Shown: positions 1-9,286, counted from the stretch's first letter. The stretch is DNA of 64,000 bases from Tistrella mobilis (GCF_041468085.1 NZ_CP121017.1:909501-973500), one strand, 5' to 3'. Notes: generated from the letters alone by a model not told the origin. Made by a program: numbers and translations.

Positions 1-748
1 GGCCGAGTGAAGCCGAGGGGGCAAACCCCACCCCACCGGCGAGATGTGCGGCCAGGGTGGCGACCAGATCCCCGTGCCGCGCCGGCACGACCACCACCCC
101 GAAGGCATTGGGGCGATCCGCCAGCCGGGCCAGACCGGTTTCGAAGCGCTGGCGGCCGGCGGGGATGTCGGGATAGCCGGCGGCAACGGCATCGAACAGC
201 TCTGCCGTCAGCCCCCCCTGATGGTCCAGAAAGGCATCGAGCCGGCGAAGCCCCTGAACGCGGGCAACGGCGAAGGCATGGTGCAGAAGGCGTTCGGCAC
301 GTCTGTGCCGGGCATCGCCCTGCGCCATGCCGGGCAGATCATGGATGATCATCAGATCCAGCGCCGGATGGCGGCTGGCGATGGCGGGGGCCATGGCGCG
401 GCAGGGGCGGGTGGTGGCGAAGAGGTCGAAACCGCGCCGAAGCGCCTGCACCGGGCAGGCCATGCCGGCCGGCGGCGCGGCGACCGGCGCGCGGTAGAGC
501 ACGCCGGTGCGGCGCAGGCTATGTTGTGCGGCCGCGGCGAGGACCGCATCTTCATCGTCGCAATGCCGGGCGTGGCTGCCCGCATCGATCGGCTCGACCG
601 CGATACGGGCGCCGGCGGCCAGCAGGATGCGGAGGCTCGCCTGCATGATCTCGGGACCGATGCCGTCGCCGAAGACGATGCTGATCGGCCGGCTCGCCCG
701 GCCCTGCCGGGGGTCGGCCTGGGGTCGATGGGGGATCTGCTCGGTCAT
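1..748 (-). CDS. Isocitrate/isopropylmalate dehydrogenase family protein, C-terminus cut by window edge
   Basis: Reading down from the ATG at 748 the frame is open to the window edge. The N-terminus carries the family nucleotide-binding start FGDGIGPEIM, and the last visible residues read GGVGFAPSASLG, which matches the conserved GGLGLAPSAN-type motif near the NAD(P) site of this beta-decarboxylating dehydrogenase family. Such enzymes oxidise 2-hydroxy acids carrying a 3-carboxylate (isocitrate, isopropylmalate, tartrate, homoisocitrate) in the cytosol. About 249 residues are visible of the usual 340-370, so the substrate cannot be assigned. It is divergent from a LysR gene that is its likely regulator (inference). 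Confidence 0.85.
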   Translation of the reverse strand, partial: MTEQIPHRPQADPRQGRASRPISIVFGDGIGPEIMQASLRILLAAGARIAVEPIDAGSHARHCDDEDAVLAAAAQHSLRRTGVLYRAPVAAPPAGMACPVQALRRGFDLFATTRPCRAMAPAIASRHPALDLMIIHDLPGMAQGDARHRRAERLLHHAFAVARVQGLRRLDAFLDHQGGLTAELFDAVAAGYPDIPAGRQRFETGLARLADRPNAFGVVVVPARHGDLVATLAAHLAGGVGFAPSASLG

Positions 749-877
749 GGGGCGCCTCCGCTCCGCTCAGGCGTCGCCGGCCGTGATGATGCCGGCTTGA
801 ACCCATGCTGTCCTGCACCATGTCTTTTGTGAAATTGATAGTCTGCTGCCTCTCTATTGAGATGGTAAATATTGGGA
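749..877. promoter_or_regulatory. Divergent promoter region, dehydrogenase / LysR
   Basis: This 129-bp gap separates two divergent start codons and is locally AT-richer than its surroundings (around 825-875). A LysR operator is expected here, but no clear T-N11-A palindrome could be picked with confidence. Confidence 0.4.
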
Positions 878-1768
878 ATGGCAATGCCCGCACCCGTGAA
901 CCTGGATGTCGACCTGTTGCGCACGCTGGTCACCGTGGCCGATGCGGGCGGGTTTTCCCGCGCCGCCGACCGGCTTCTGCGCAACCAGTCCACGATCTCG
1001 CTGCAGATCAAGCGGCTGGAGGAGAGGGTTGGGGCGGTGCTGCTGGAGCGCGGCCCCCGCCATGTGCGCCTGACCGGCGAAGGCCAGGTGATCGTGGATT
1101 ATGCCCGCCGGATCCTGGCGCTGAACGACGAGCTGATGGACCGGGTGCGCCAGCCCGAGATTGCGGGCCTGGTACGGCTGGGGGCGCCCGAGGATTTCGC
1201 CACCAGCCATCTGCCCGGGGTGCTGGCGCGCTTCGCCCAGGAACATCCGGCGGTGGGGCTGGAGGTCACCTGCGACCTGACGCTGAACCTGTTCGACCGC
1301 TTCGCCGCCGGCGATCTGGACCTGGCGCTGGTGAAGCGCGAGCCGAGCGCGCCGCTTCTCGGCACCCGGGTCTGGCGTGAGCCGCTGGTCTGGGTGGCGG
1401 CGGAGCGCGGGGTGGCGATGCGCCAGGGCCCCCTGCCGCTGGCGGTATCGCCGGCGCCCTGCGTCTATCGCAAGCGCGCGACCGATGCGCTGGATGCGGC
1501 GGGCCGGCCCTGGCGGATCGCCTATACCTGCGGGGCGCTGACCGGCACCCATGCCGCGGTGCGTGCCGGGCTGGGGGTGACGGTGCTGCCCAAGGACATG
1601 GTGCCGGCGGATCTGGTGATGCTGGACGAAGAGGCCGGGCTGCCGGGCCTGGCCGATACCGAGATGGCGCTGCTGGTGGCGGCCGATATCGGCCCCCCGG
1701 CCCAGCGGCTGCGCGAATATGTGATCCGCGAGCTGGAGCGGGGCCGGGGGGAAGGGACGACGGGGTGA
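878..1768 (+). CDS. LysR-type transcriptional regulator
   Basis: About 296 residues, the usual LysR length. An N-terminal winged helix-turn-helix (residues about 8-66, with FSRAADRLLRNQSTISLQIKRLE in two parts) is followed by a periplasmic-binding-protein-like effector domain. A TTG at 872 and ATGs at 878 and 884 are possible starts; I chose 878, but 884 is equally plausible. It is divergent from the IDH-family gene across about 130 bp, the classic layout of a LysR regulator and its target. The effector is unknown. Confidence 0.9.
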   Translation: MAMPAPVNLDVDLLRTLVTVADAGGFSRAADRLLRNQSTISLQIKRLEERVGAVLLERGPRHVRLTGEGQVIVDYARRILALNDELMDRVRQPEIAGLVRLGAPEDFATSHLPGVLARFAQEHPAVGLEVTCDLTLNLFDRFAAGDLDLALVKREPSAPLLGTRVWREPLVWVAAERGVAMRQGPLPLAVSPAPCVYRKRATDALDAAGRPWRIAYTCGALTGTHAAVRAGLGVTVLPKDMVPADLVMLDEEAGLPGLADTEMALLVAADIGPPAQRLREYVIRELERGRGEGTTG

Positions 1769-1790
1769 TCCCGACCGCCGTGCGGCCCGG

Positions 1791-2990
1791 TCAGCCGGCG
1801 AGCACGGTGCGGACCAGCTGCACCCACCAGCTGGCGCCGATGGGCGCCGCGTCGTCGTTGAAGTCGTAGGCCGGGTTGTGAAGCAGGCAGCCGCCTTCGG
1901 TCGGGCCGTTGCCGAGCCAGACATAGCAGCCGGGCTTTTCGCCCAGCATGAAGGCGAAATCTTCCGACGCCATCGACGGCGTCGGGGCGTGGTCGATGGC
2001 GGCCGCCCCGACCACTTTTGCCGCGGCAGTCGCGGCCAGGGCGGTTTCCGACGGGGTGTTGATGGTGGCGGGATAGCGGCGTTCGTAGCGCAGCTCGCCC
2101 AGGCAGTCATGGGCGGCGGCGGAATGTTCCACCAGGGTGGCGAGCCGGCGTTCGATCACCGCCTGCACCTCGGGCCGGAAGCTGCGCGCGGTGCCGCGGA
2201 TCACGATCGTCTCTGGGATCACGTTCCAGGTGTCGCCGCCATGGATCTGGGTGACCGAGACGACGGCGCCGTCGAGCGGGTTGATCGACCGGCCCGGGAT
2301 GGTCTGGAGCTGGGTGACCAGATGCGCCGCCGCCGTCACCGCATCGCGGCCCAGATCGGGCATGGCGGCATGGCAGCCGCGGCCGCGGATGGTGATCTCG
2401 AAAATGTCGAACCCGGCCATCATCGGCCCCGGCGCCATCGCCATCCGGCCGATCGCCAGGCCCGGCCAGTTGTGCATGCCGAAGACCATGTCGGCGGGGA
2501 AGCGGGTGAAGAGCCCGTCTTCGACCATCGCCCGGCCGCCACCCTCGTTCTCTTCCGCCGGCTGGAAGACCAGATGGACCGTGCCGGCGAAATCCGGATC
2601 CGCCGCCAGCACCCTGGCCGCCCCCAGCAGCATGGCGGTGTGGCCGTCATGGCCGCAGGCATGCATGCGGCCGGGATGGCGCGAGCGGTGGGCGAAGTCG
2701 TTGACCTCGGTCACGTGCAGCGCATCCATATCGGCCCGCAGCGCGATCGCCTTGCCGGCACCGCGCCGGCCGCGGATCGTGCCGACCACCCCGGTACGGC
2801 CGATGCCGGTCGTGACCTCGATGCCGAACTCGGCAAGCCTGCCCGCCACGAAAGCCGCGGTCTCGTGCTCTTCGAAGGCGGTTTCGGGATGGGCGTGGAG
2901 ATGGTGGCGCCAGCCGCGCATTTCGTCGGCAATGGCCGCAATGGCGGGATCGATGGCGACGTCGTTGCGGGGGGTATTGGTATCTGGCAT
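1791..2990 (-). CDS. M20-family amidohydrolase (hippurate/N-acyl-amino-acid hydrolase type)
   Basis: About 399 residues from the ATG at 2990. An upstream in-frame start at 3038 would read into the 62-bp repeat and is rejected. Motifs of the M20D amidohydrolase family are present: HAHPE near the start, the metal ligand region ADMDALHV, CGHDGHTAMLLGAA, and the glutamate-rich EENEGGGRAM segment. These zinc/manganese enzymes hydrolyse N-acyl amino acids such as hippurate or N-acetyl amino acids in the cytosol. The gene lies downstream of L-serine deaminase and a membrane pair on the same strand, so a pathway that imports, deacylates and deaminates an amino-acid conjugate is plausible (inference). 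Confidence 0.9.
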   Translation of the reverse strand: MPDTNTPRNDVAIDPAIAAIADEMRGWRHHLHAHPETAFEEHETAAFVAGRLAEFGIEVTTGIGRTGVVGTIRGRRGAGKAIALRADMDALHVTEVNDFAHRSRHPGRMHACGHDGHTAMLLGAARVLAADPDFAGTVHLVFQPAEENEGGGRAMVEDGLFTRFPADMVFGMHNWPGLAIGRMAMAPGPMMAGFDIFEITIRGRGCHAAMPDLGRDAVTAAAHLVTQLQTIPGRSINPLDGAVVSVTQIHGGDTWNVIPETIVIRGTARSFRPEVQAVIERRLATLVEHSAAAHDCLGELRYERRYPATINTPSETALAATAAAKVVGAAAIDHAPTPSMASEDFAFMLGEKPGCYVWLGNGPTEGGCLLHNPAYDFNDDAAPIGASWWVQLVRTVLAG

Positions 2991-3007
2991 CTGGCAGGTC
3001 CTTGTTT

Positions 3008-3139
3008 TTGTCCCTCGCCGGGCGGGGTGCTTCCGCACCCCTTGGCCGCCGCCTCAATGGCGGCTTGGGTCTGTTTGTTGTCCCTCGCCGGGCGGGGTGC
3101 TTCCGCACCCCTTGGCCGCCGCCTCAATGGCGGCTTGGG
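3008..3139. repeat. Tandem direct repeat, 62 bp twice, hairpin-forming
   Basis: Two near-identical copies, 3008-3069 and 3078-3139, have a period of 70 bp. Each contains two potential hairpins: GGGGTGC/GCACCCC around a 4-base loop, and a GCCGCC/GGCGGC stem. The repeat fills most of the gap between the amidohydrolase start and the serine deaminase stop, so it would be transcribed between the two cistrons. It may terminate or stabilise the message. Confidence 0.85.
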
Positions 3140-3169
3140 GGCTGCGCCCCCCGAAGCGGCGCCCTGCGG

Positions 3170-4558
3170 TCAGCAGACCGGCACGTTGACGGCCAGGCCG
3201 CCCAGGCTGGTTTCCTTGTATTTGCTCTGCATGTCGTGGCCGGTCTCTTTCATAGTGCGGATGACCGTGTCGAGCGAGACCACGTGGCGGCCGTCGCCGG
3301 CGAGCGCCAGAAGGGCGGCGTTGACCGCCTTGACGGCGCCCATGGCGTTGCGTTCGATGCAGGGGATCTGGACTAGGCCGGCGACGGGGTCGCAGGTCAT
3401 GCCCAGATGGTGTTCCATGGCGATCTCGGCGGCGTTCTCGACCTGCGCGGGCGTGCCGCCGAGCGCTGCGGCGAGGCCGCCCGCGGCCATGGAACTGGCA
3501 ACGCCCACCTCTCCCTGGCAGCCGACCTCGGCGCCCGAGATGGAGGCGTTGAGCTTGTAGAGCATGCCGATCGCCGCGGCGGTGAAGAGCAGGGTATCGG
3601 CCGCCTCTTCGCTGCCGGTGCCGGAATGGCGGAGCAGCCAGGCCAGGACCGCCGGCACGATGCCGGCGGCCCCGTTGGTCGGCGCGGTGACGATGCGACC
3701 GCCGGCCGCATTCTCTTCATTGACCGCGATCGCATAGGCCGACAGCCGCTCGAACCCGTCGAGCGCGGGGAGCGTGTTGGCGCCGGCGCGTTCGGCCAGC
3801 CTGCGGGCGAGATCGGCGGCGCGGCGCCGGGTCAGCCGCCCGGGCAGCGGGCCGTCGGTGGCCAGACCGCGGTCGACCGCCCCCAGCATCGCGGCCTTGA
3901 TCGCCCCCAGCCGGCGCGCGGTTTCGGCCGGCCCCCAGAGGGCATGCTCGTTCTTGCGCACGATGTCGGCGATGGACAGCCCGGTGGCTTCGGTGAGCGC
4001 GATCAGCTCGGCGCCGGTCGAGAAAGGGTGGGGAAGGGGGCCGCGATCGCCATGGACCGGGGCATCGCCCGCCCGGGCCTCGGTCTCGGCGCCCGAGACC
4101 ACGAAGCCGCCGCCGATCGAATAGAAGCTCTCGTCGGCCAGCACGCCGCCCGCGGCATCGCGGGCGGTGAAGTGCATGCCGTTGGTGTGGTGGGGCAGGG
4201 TATCGCCCATGCGCCAGACCAGATCGGTCTCGGGATCGAAGGTGATCAGCTTCCGGCCGAGTGCCGCCAGGCGCTTCGACAGGCGGACGCCTTCGACGAT
4301 GCCGGTGATCGCATCGGGCTCGACGCCGTCGGGGGTCTCTCCGGCAAGGCCCAGGATCAGGGCGGTATCGGTGGCATGGCCGCGGCCGGTGAGGGCGAGC
4401 GAGCCATAGACCTCGACGGTGATGCCGGCCAGCGCGTCGAAGCGGCCGGCCCGGTCCAGCCCGGCAAGGAAGCGGCGGGCGGCGACCATCGGCCCGACGG
4501 TGTGGGAACTGGAGGGGCCGATGCCGATCTTGAACAGATCAAAAAGGCTGAGCGACAT
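3170..4558 (-). CDS. sdaA: L-serine ammonia-lyase, iron-sulfur dependent, single chain
   Basis: 462 residues, the length of one-chain L-serine dehydratases. It begins [22 protein letters not shown], the conserved substrate-binding start of the beta domain. The alpha domain holds [33 protein letters not shown] and [16 protein letters not shown], which supply the cysteines of the [4Fe-4S] cluster. It converts L-serine to pyruvate and ammonia. It lies 98 bp downstream of the DUF3100-type pair on the same strand, with a strong hairpin in the gap. Confidence 0.95.
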   Translation of the reverse strand: MSLSLFDLFKIGIGPSSSHTVGPMVAARRFLAGLDRAGRFDALAGITVEVYGSLALTGRGHATDTALILGLAGETPDGVEPDAITGIVEGVRLSKRLAALGRKLITFDPETDLVWRMGDTLPHHTNGMHFTARDAAGGVLADESFYSIGGGFVVSGAETEARAGDAPVHGDRGPLPHPFSTGAELIALTEATGLSIADIVRKNEHALWGPAETARRLGAIKAAMLGAVDRGLATDGPLPGRLTRRRAADLARRLAERAGANTLPALDGFERLSAYAIAVNEENAAGGRIVTAPTNGAAGIVPAVLAWLLRHSGTGSEEAADTLLFTAAAIGMLYKLNASISGAEVGCQGEVGVASSMAAGGLAAALGGTPAQVENAAEIAMEHHLGMTCDPVAGLVQIPCIERNAMGAVKAVNAALLALAGDGRHVVSLDTVIRTMKETGHDMQSKYKETSLGGLAVNVPVC

Positions 4559-4579
4559 GGGGCGGCTGGTCCATCCGGA

Positions 4580-4621
4580 CGGCGCGGCGCCGGGAGGGGG
4601 ACCTCCGCGGCGCCGCGCGCT
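4580..4621. terminator. Strong GC hairpin upstream of sdaA
   Basis: An inverted repeat GCGCGGCGCC / GGCGCCGCGC flanks a central GGGAGG...CCTCC stem between the membrane-pair stop and the sdaA start. There is no T tract, so it may act as a weak terminator, attenuator or processing site rather than a full rho-independent terminator. Confidence 0.4.
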
Positions 4622-4656
4622 GTTGGCGTGTCGTTCAGGTGGATATGGGCGCCGGA

Positions 4657-5175
4657 TCAGGTCCAGGCGAGCATCAGCTCCGCCACCAGCACCGAGCCCA
4701 GATAGGTGCCGAAGAAGACCAGCACCGCGACCAGGGCCAGCTTCCAGCCCGATTTCTTCGCGGTCAGGATCTCTTCGCGCGCGATGGCGAAGCCGGCATA
4801 GGCGAGGGTGGGGGTGGTGAGCGCCAGGAAGTCGATGGCCTTCACCTGTTCCAGAACCCAGGCGGAGCCCGGTGTGAAGGGCAGGGTGACGGCCATGCCG
4901 ACCAGCGAGATCCAGGCGACGCTGGGCAGGTAGAAGGGCATGATCTTGGTCAGCACCAGGCCCGCCAGGCAGATCGCGTAGAGCACCGCGATGCCGGTGA
5001 GGTTGTGCAGGAAGCCGACCTCGTGATTGACGGCGTTGACCACCAGGTCGATCGCGCAGACCACGATCAGGACCAGGGCATGGTCCAGCAGGTTGAGCTT
5101 GCGCTCGTCCGGCTCGGCCGCGACGCTGAGGGTGCCGTCGGTATAGGTGGTTCCGGGCTGCATGGTCTTCGACAT
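4657..5175 (-). CDS. Small integral membrane protein, partner of DUF3100-type protein
   Basis: About 172 residues with four to five hydrophobic segments, including LNLLDHALVLIVVCAIDLVV, LTGIAVLYAICLAGLVL and LALVAVLVFFGTYLGSVL. The start is either the ATG at 5175, preceded by a GGAGTGAGG Shine-Dalgarno-like stretch, or a GTG at 5184 overlapping the upstream stop by four bases. I do not recognise a characterised family. Tight coupling to the next gene suggests the two form one membrane complex, perhaps a transporter (inference). Confidence 0.75.
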   Translation of the reverse strand: MSKTMQPGTTYTDGTLSVAAEPDERKLNLLDHALVLIVVCAIDLVVNAVNHEVGFLHNLTGIAVLYAICLAGLVLTKIMPFYLPSVAWISLVGMAVTLPFTPGSAWVLEQVKAIDFLALTTPTLAYAGFAIAREEILTAKKSGWKLALVAVLVFFGTYLGSVLVAELMLAWT

Positions 5176-5180
5176 GGGCC

Positions 5181-6011
5181 TCACTCCCCGGCGGCGGCGC
5201 GGGCCGCGGTCTCGTGCCGGCCGCGGGTCATGGCATAGAGCTTCTCGACCAGCGGCAGGGCGATGAACAGGCCGGCATAAAGGCCGGTCGCATAGGTGAG
5301 CAGGTTGGAGGCGCCGGCGAGCGCCAGCAGCTCGTCCTTCATCTCGGGCAGGGCGGTTGCAAGCGCGCCCGAGCAGGCGGCCATCATCGAGCCCGAGCCG
5401 ACACCGCAGGCCATGGCCAGCGAGCGCGGATCAAAAATGTCGGCGGTGGCGAAGATCGAGGCCAGCACCGCGAAGATGAAGGTGCCGAACAGCGTGCCGA
5501 TGACATAGACGCCCATCACGCCGGTGCCTTCGGGGGATTTCAGCGTGTAGCGGTCGGCGATGATCGCGATATTGGGCTCGCGCGCGATCGAGAAGGTGGC
5601 GCCGATCGCCTCGCGGCCGAGGCCCAGCACCCAGACGGCGATCGGGAAGGCGACCAGCACGGTGCCCAGATTGCCCAGTTCCTGCAGCAGCAGGGCGGGG
5701 CCCGCCTCGATGATCTTGTCGATCGCCGGGCCGATGGTGGTGCCGAACTTGGCGATGAACGGCATGATCGCGATCACGATCAGCGGCGAGGCGGCCTTGA
5801 CCTCGCGCGAGCGGATCAGCCTGCCCGCCGGCTTCACGATGTTCGGGTTCATGAGCGCCGCCATGAGGAAGGCATAGAGCAGCGGCAGCAGCAGGATCGC
5901 GCCGATCCCGATCGGGATGCGCCGGATGCCGATCAGCTCGGCGATGATCGCCAGCACGAGTACGGCAAGATGCAGCCGCCAGAGCTGCATCGTTTCTTTG
6001 ATGACGGACAT
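5181..6011 (-). CDS. DUF3100-type multi-spanning membrane protein, putative transporter
   Basis: 276 residues with about eight hydrophobic segments. It starts with LHLAVLVLAIIAELIGI and later carries a glycine-rich ACGVGSGSMMAACSGAL segment. From memory the pattern resembles the uncharacterised DUF3100 family. The start at 6011 has a GGGGGGA ribosome site about 7 bases upstream. With the following small membrane gene, serine deaminase and M20 hydrolase it forms a same-strand cluster, divergent in function from the LysR gene upstream. A role as importer of the hydrolase substrate is inference only. Confidence 0.75.
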   Translation of the reverse strand: MSVIKETMQLWRLHLAVLVLAIIAELIGIRRIPIGIGAILLLPLLYAFLMAALMNPNIVKPAGRLIRSREVKAASPLIVIAIMPFIAKFGTTIGPAIDKIIEAGPALLLQELGNLGTVLVAFPIAVWVLGLGREAIGATFSIAREPNIAIIADRYTLKSPEGTGVMGVYVIGTLFGTFIFAVLASIFATADIFDPRSLAMACGVGSGSMMAACSGALATALPEMKDELLALAGASNLLTYATGLYAGLFIALPLVEKLYAMTRGRHETAARAAAGE

Positions 6012-6174
6012 GAAGCGTCCCCCCGATTGGCTGGAGGTGAGACGTGAACCTTCCCAAGGTCGACACGTTATTTCACGGGAGGGGCGCCACTCCCCGGGCG
6101 CAGGCCCCCGTTCATCCCGCCAGAATCAAAACTGTGGCCGGTGGCGGCAAGCGCTTTAAAGAGACGCTGCCGTT

Positions 6175-6220
6175 GCCGGGACGGCAACAGCGCCCGTCAT
6201 GCCGGGACGGCAACAGCGCC
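6175..6220. repeat. Short direct repeat, 20 bp twice
   Basis: The same 20-bp stretch occurs at 6175-6194 and 6201-6220 (period 26) between the DUF3100-type gene and the LysR stop codon. It contains GCCGGGACGGC and may be a protein-binding site; function unknown. Confidence 0.7.
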
Positions 6221-6222
6221 GG

Positions 6223-7134
6223 TCACCCGCGATGGGCCTCGATCAGGTGCTGGCGGAAGACCCGGGCGATTTCGGACAGCGCCGGGACCGGGAAATGGGC
6301 GGCGCAGAGGGCGACGCCGAAGGAGACCAGATCGGGGCGCAGCGCCCGCATGCGGCCGGCCTCCACCCATTGCGCGGCATAGTGGCGGGGCAGGAAGCTG
6401 ACGAAACGCCCGCTCAGCACCAGATGCGCCAGGCCTTCCATGGAATAGGCGGTGGCGGCGGGCGGGTCGGCGAACAGCGTGCCATAGCCGGTGGCGATGG
6501 CATAGCCGCGCCGGGCATGGGCCTGGGCGCCCAGCCGGTCGAGGGTGAGCTGCTTCGCCTCTGCCCCGAAAAGGGGATGGCGGGCGCCGCAATAGAGGTT
6601 CTGTTCCTCGTGGAAAAGCTGCTGTAGTTGCACCGCCGCATTCATCGGCTGGTTCGGCACGATAGCGATTTCCATCTGCCGGTTGAGCAGCGCGCTTTCG
6701 ATCTGGTTGGGTGAGACCACGGTCAGGGTGACATGGACGTCGGGCACCGCCTGGTTGAAGGCGGCGATGGCGGCATCGAGCGCGCAGCGCGGGTTTTCGA
6801 CCACCGCATCGACCGTACCCAGCCGGAGTTCGCCCACCAGCCGGCCGCGCATCACCCCCACCTCGCTGCGGAAATTATCGAGGGCGGCAAAGCACTTGAT
6901 CGTTTCGGCATAGACCTTCTGGCCGTGTTCGGTAAGCGCGAAGCCCGACCGGCCGCGCCGGCAGAGGGTGAGGCCGAGCCGGGTTTCCAGCGCCGCCATC
7001 TGGGCACTGATCGTGGAGCGGGAAATGCCGAGTTCGGCCTGGGCCGGCGTGAAGCCGCCATTTTCGACCACCGACCGGAAGATGCGCAGCTGGCGCAGAT
7101 CGACATCGCTGAGCGGCGGGACGTGCAGGGACAT
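6223..7134 (-). CDS. LysR-type transcriptional regulator
   Basis: 303 residues from the ATG at 7134; a TTG at 7146 is the other possible start. The N-terminal helix-turn-helix (residues about 8-65, including ELGISRSTISAQMAALE) is typical of LysR, followed by an effector-binding domain. It sits divergent from the ureohydrolase gene and upstream of the DUF3100-type cluster, so either unit may be its target. The effector is unknown. Confidence 0.9.
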   Translation of the reverse strand: MSLHVPPLSDVDLRQLRIFRSVVENGGFTPAQAELGISRSTISAQMAALETRLGLTLCRRGRSGFALTEHGQKVYAETIKCFAALDNFRSEVGVMRGRLVGELRLGTVDAVVENPRCALDAAIAAFNQAVPDVHVTLTVVSPNQIESALLNRQMEIAIVPNQPMNAAVQLQQLFHEEQNLYCGARHPLFGAEAKQLTLDRLGAQAHARRGYAIATGYGTLFADPPAATAYSMEGLAHLVLSGRFVSFLPRHYAAQWVEAGRMRALRPDLVSFGVALCAAHFPVPALSEIARVFRQHLIEAHRG

Positions 7135-7238
7135 GATGCGTCGCAAAATCCGGACGTGAAGTTTTGTACTTCGATCTTATTGGACGTGTCTTCCCATGAC
7201 AACCTGACCGGAGCAGCCCCTCTTTGGAGCCCCGTTCC

Positions 7239-8252
7239 ATGCCCGATACCAGTCCCGCCGCGCCCCCCGCCCCCGCTCCAGCTCCCGTCTTCCGGCCCGT
7301 CTCCGCCTTCGACGTGCCGCGCTATGCCGGCCCTGCGAGTTTCATGCGCCTGCCGCTGGTCGATATCGACGCGGCCGCGGCGGCGGCGGTGGAGATCGGC
7401 ATTCTGGGCGTGCCCTGGGACGGCGGCACCACCAACCGCCCGGGCGCCCGCCACGGTCCCCGCCAGCTGCGCGACCTGTCGTGCATGCTGCGGCCCCTGC
7501 ACCCGGCGACAGGCGACGACCCCTATGCCCGGGCGGCGGTGGCCGATCTGGGCGATGTGCCGGTCAACCCGGCCGATCTGATGGACACGCTGCAGCGCAT
7601 CACCGGTTTCTACGAGCGGGTGAAGCGGCAGGGCATCCTGCCGCTGTCGGCCGGCGGCGACCATCTGATGTCCTATCCGATCCTGAAGGCGCTGGCCGCC
7701 GACGGCCCCGTGGGGCTGATCCATTTCGATGCCCATACCGACCTGTTCCACGACTATTTCGGCGGCTTCCGCTACACCCACGGCACCCCCTTCCGCCGCG
7801 CGATCGAAGACGGGCTGGTGGACCCGAAACGGGTGGTGCAGATCGGCATCCGCGGCACGATGTATGACGGATCCGACGTCGCCTGGGGGCTGGCGCAGGG
7901 GGTGCGGATCATCCGCATCGAGGAATGCGAGGCCCGCGGCGTCGAGGATGTGATGGCCGAGGCCCGCGCGATCGCCGGCACGGCGCCCACTTACCTCACC
8001 TTCGACATCGACTGCCTGGACCCCGCCTTCGCACCCGGCACCGGCACGCCCGAGATCGGCGGCCTGACCACGCGAGAGGCGCAGCGCATGCTGCGCGCGC
8101 TGGCCGGGCTCAACCTGATCGGCGCGGATCTGGTGGAGGTCTCGCCGCCCTTCGATCCGGCCGGCGGCACCGCCTGGGTCGGCGCCTCGCTGATGTTCGA
8201 ACTGCTCTGCCTGCTTGCCGTGTCGCCCGCGCTCCGCGGCCGCGCCGGCTGA
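7239..8252 (+). CDS. Ureohydrolase family protein (agmatinase / guanidino-compound hydrolase)
   Basis: 337 residues. The ATG at 7239 has a GGAG site at 7226-7229; a TTG at 7224 is rejected. Ureohydrolase motifs holding the binuclear metal site are intact: GGDH near residue 141, HFDAHTD near 165, and DIDCLDPAFAPGTGTPE near 256. Enzymes of this family hydrolyse a guanidino group to urea plus an amine (agmatine, guanidinobutyrate, guanidinopropionate, or guanidine itself in nickel-dependent members). The gene is directly followed by a three-gene ABC importer, so the substrate is probably imported. Which guanidino compound is used cannot be read from sequence alone. Confidence 0.9.
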   Translation: MPDTSPAAPPAPAPAPVFRPVSAFDVPRYAGPASFMRLPLVDIDAAAAAAVEIGILGVPWDGGTTNRPGARHGPRQLRDLSCMLRPLHPATGDDPYARAAVADLGDVPVNPADLMDTLQRITGFYERVKRQGILPLSAGGDHLMSYPILKALAADGPVGLIHFDAHTDLFHDYFGGFRYTHGTPFRRAIEDGLVDPKRVVQIGIRGTMYDGSDVAWGLAQGVRIIRIEECEARGVEDVMAEARAIAGTAPTYLTFDIDCLDPAFAPGTGTPEIGGLTTREAQRMLRALAGLNLIGADLVEVSPPFDPAGGTAWVGASLMFELLCLLAVSPALRGRAG

Positions 8253-8290
8253 TCGTCTGCGCCCCACCACCCTGATCCGGAGGATCGCCC

Positions 8291-9286
8291 ATGCCCATGC
8301 GGATCCGTTCCCGCCTCGGCGCCGCCGCCCTTGGCCTCGCGCTCGTCTTCGGTGCCGGCGCGCCGGCCGGCGCTGCCGAAAAACTCAAGCTCGCGCTCTC
8401 CACCTGGGTCGGTTACGGCCCGCTGTTCATCGCCCGCGACCAGGGCTTCTTCGCGAAGGAAGGGCTGGAGGTCGATCTGGTGATGATGGAGGACGTGAAG
8501 ACCCGCATGCCGGCGCTGGCCGCCGGCCGGGTCGATGTCGCGGTCACCACCATCGATACGGTGCTGGGCTTTTCGACGGCCGAACGGCCGCTGACCTATC
8601 TGTTCGCGATCGACGACAGCCGCGGCGGCGACGGCATCGTCGCCCGGCGCGAGATCACCTCGGTCGCCGGCCTGAAGGGGCGCACGGTCGCCTATACCGA
8701 AGGCTCGGTGTCGCAATTCTTCCTGAGCGTGCTGCTGAAGGATGCCGGGCTGACGCTGGCCGATATCGAGACCCGCAACATGACCGCCGGCGATGCCGGG
8801 GCGGCCTTCGTGGCCGGGCGGGTGGATGCGGCGGTGACCTGGGAACCGTGGCTGAGCCGCGGCAAGGCGACGCCCCATGGCGCGGTGCTGGTGGACAGCG
8901 CCAGCCGGCCGGGGCTGATCGCCGATGTCATGGTCACCACGGTGCCGACGCTGGAGGCGCGCCGGCCGGCGCTGCAGGCGCTCTACCGGGCCTGGAGTGC
9001 CGCGGTCGACTGGCAGAAGACCCACGAGGCCGAGGCCGACCGGATCATGGCCAAGGGGGTGGGCGGCTGGCTGGAAGACCCGGCGGTCTTTGCCGAAACC
9101 CGCGCCGGCATCGCCTTCTACGATGCCGATATGAACCGCCGCTTCATGGACCCGGCCAATCCGGACGGCATTCTGGCCACCATCACCATGGCGCAGAGCC
9201 TGGGCGAGGCGGCAGGGCTGTTCAAGGCGGCGGCCGGGCCGGCCCGGATGATCGCGACCGGCGTGGTTGCCGGCGTGGTTGACTGA
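8291..9286 (+). CDS. ABC transporter substrate-binding protein, NMT1/SsuA type
   Basis: 331 residues. A signal peptide (RSRLGAAALGLALVFGAGAPAGAA) ends near residue 29. The mature part begins LKLALSTWVGYGPLFIARDQ, the typical start of the nitrate/sulfonate/taurine and thiamine-precursor binding protein fold. The start ATG at 8291 follows a CGGAGGA site. It lies 38 bp after the ureohydrolase and just before its permease, so it is likely the periplasmic receptor of that importer. The ligand is unknown; a guanidino compound is suggested by the neighbour. Confidence 0.9.
   Translation: MPMRIRSRLGAAALGLALVFGAGAPAGAAEKLKLALSTWVGYGPLFIARDQGFFAKEGLEVDLVMMEDVKTRMPALAAGRVDVAVTTIDTVLGFSTAERPLTYLFAIDDSRGGDGIVARREITSVAGLKGRTVAYTEGSVSQFFLSVLLKDAGLTLADIETRNMTAGDAGAAFVAGRVDAAVTWEPWLSRGKATPHGAVLVDSASRPGLIADVMVTTVPTLEARRPALQALYRAWSAAVDWQKTHEAEADRIMAKGVGGWLEDPAVFAETRAGIAFYDADMNRRFMDPANPDGILATITMAQSLGEAAGLFKAAAGPARMIATGVVAGVVD

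Noticed and set aside
2990-3038. Upstream start of the M20 amidohydrolase at 3038
   Set aside because: The extra 16 residues are encoded by the tandem repeat and have no counterpart in the family; the ATG at 2990 fits.
7147-7238. Guanidine riboswitch upstream of the ureohydrolase
   Set aside because: Looked for the conserved motifs because of the possible substrate; none were recognisable by eye.
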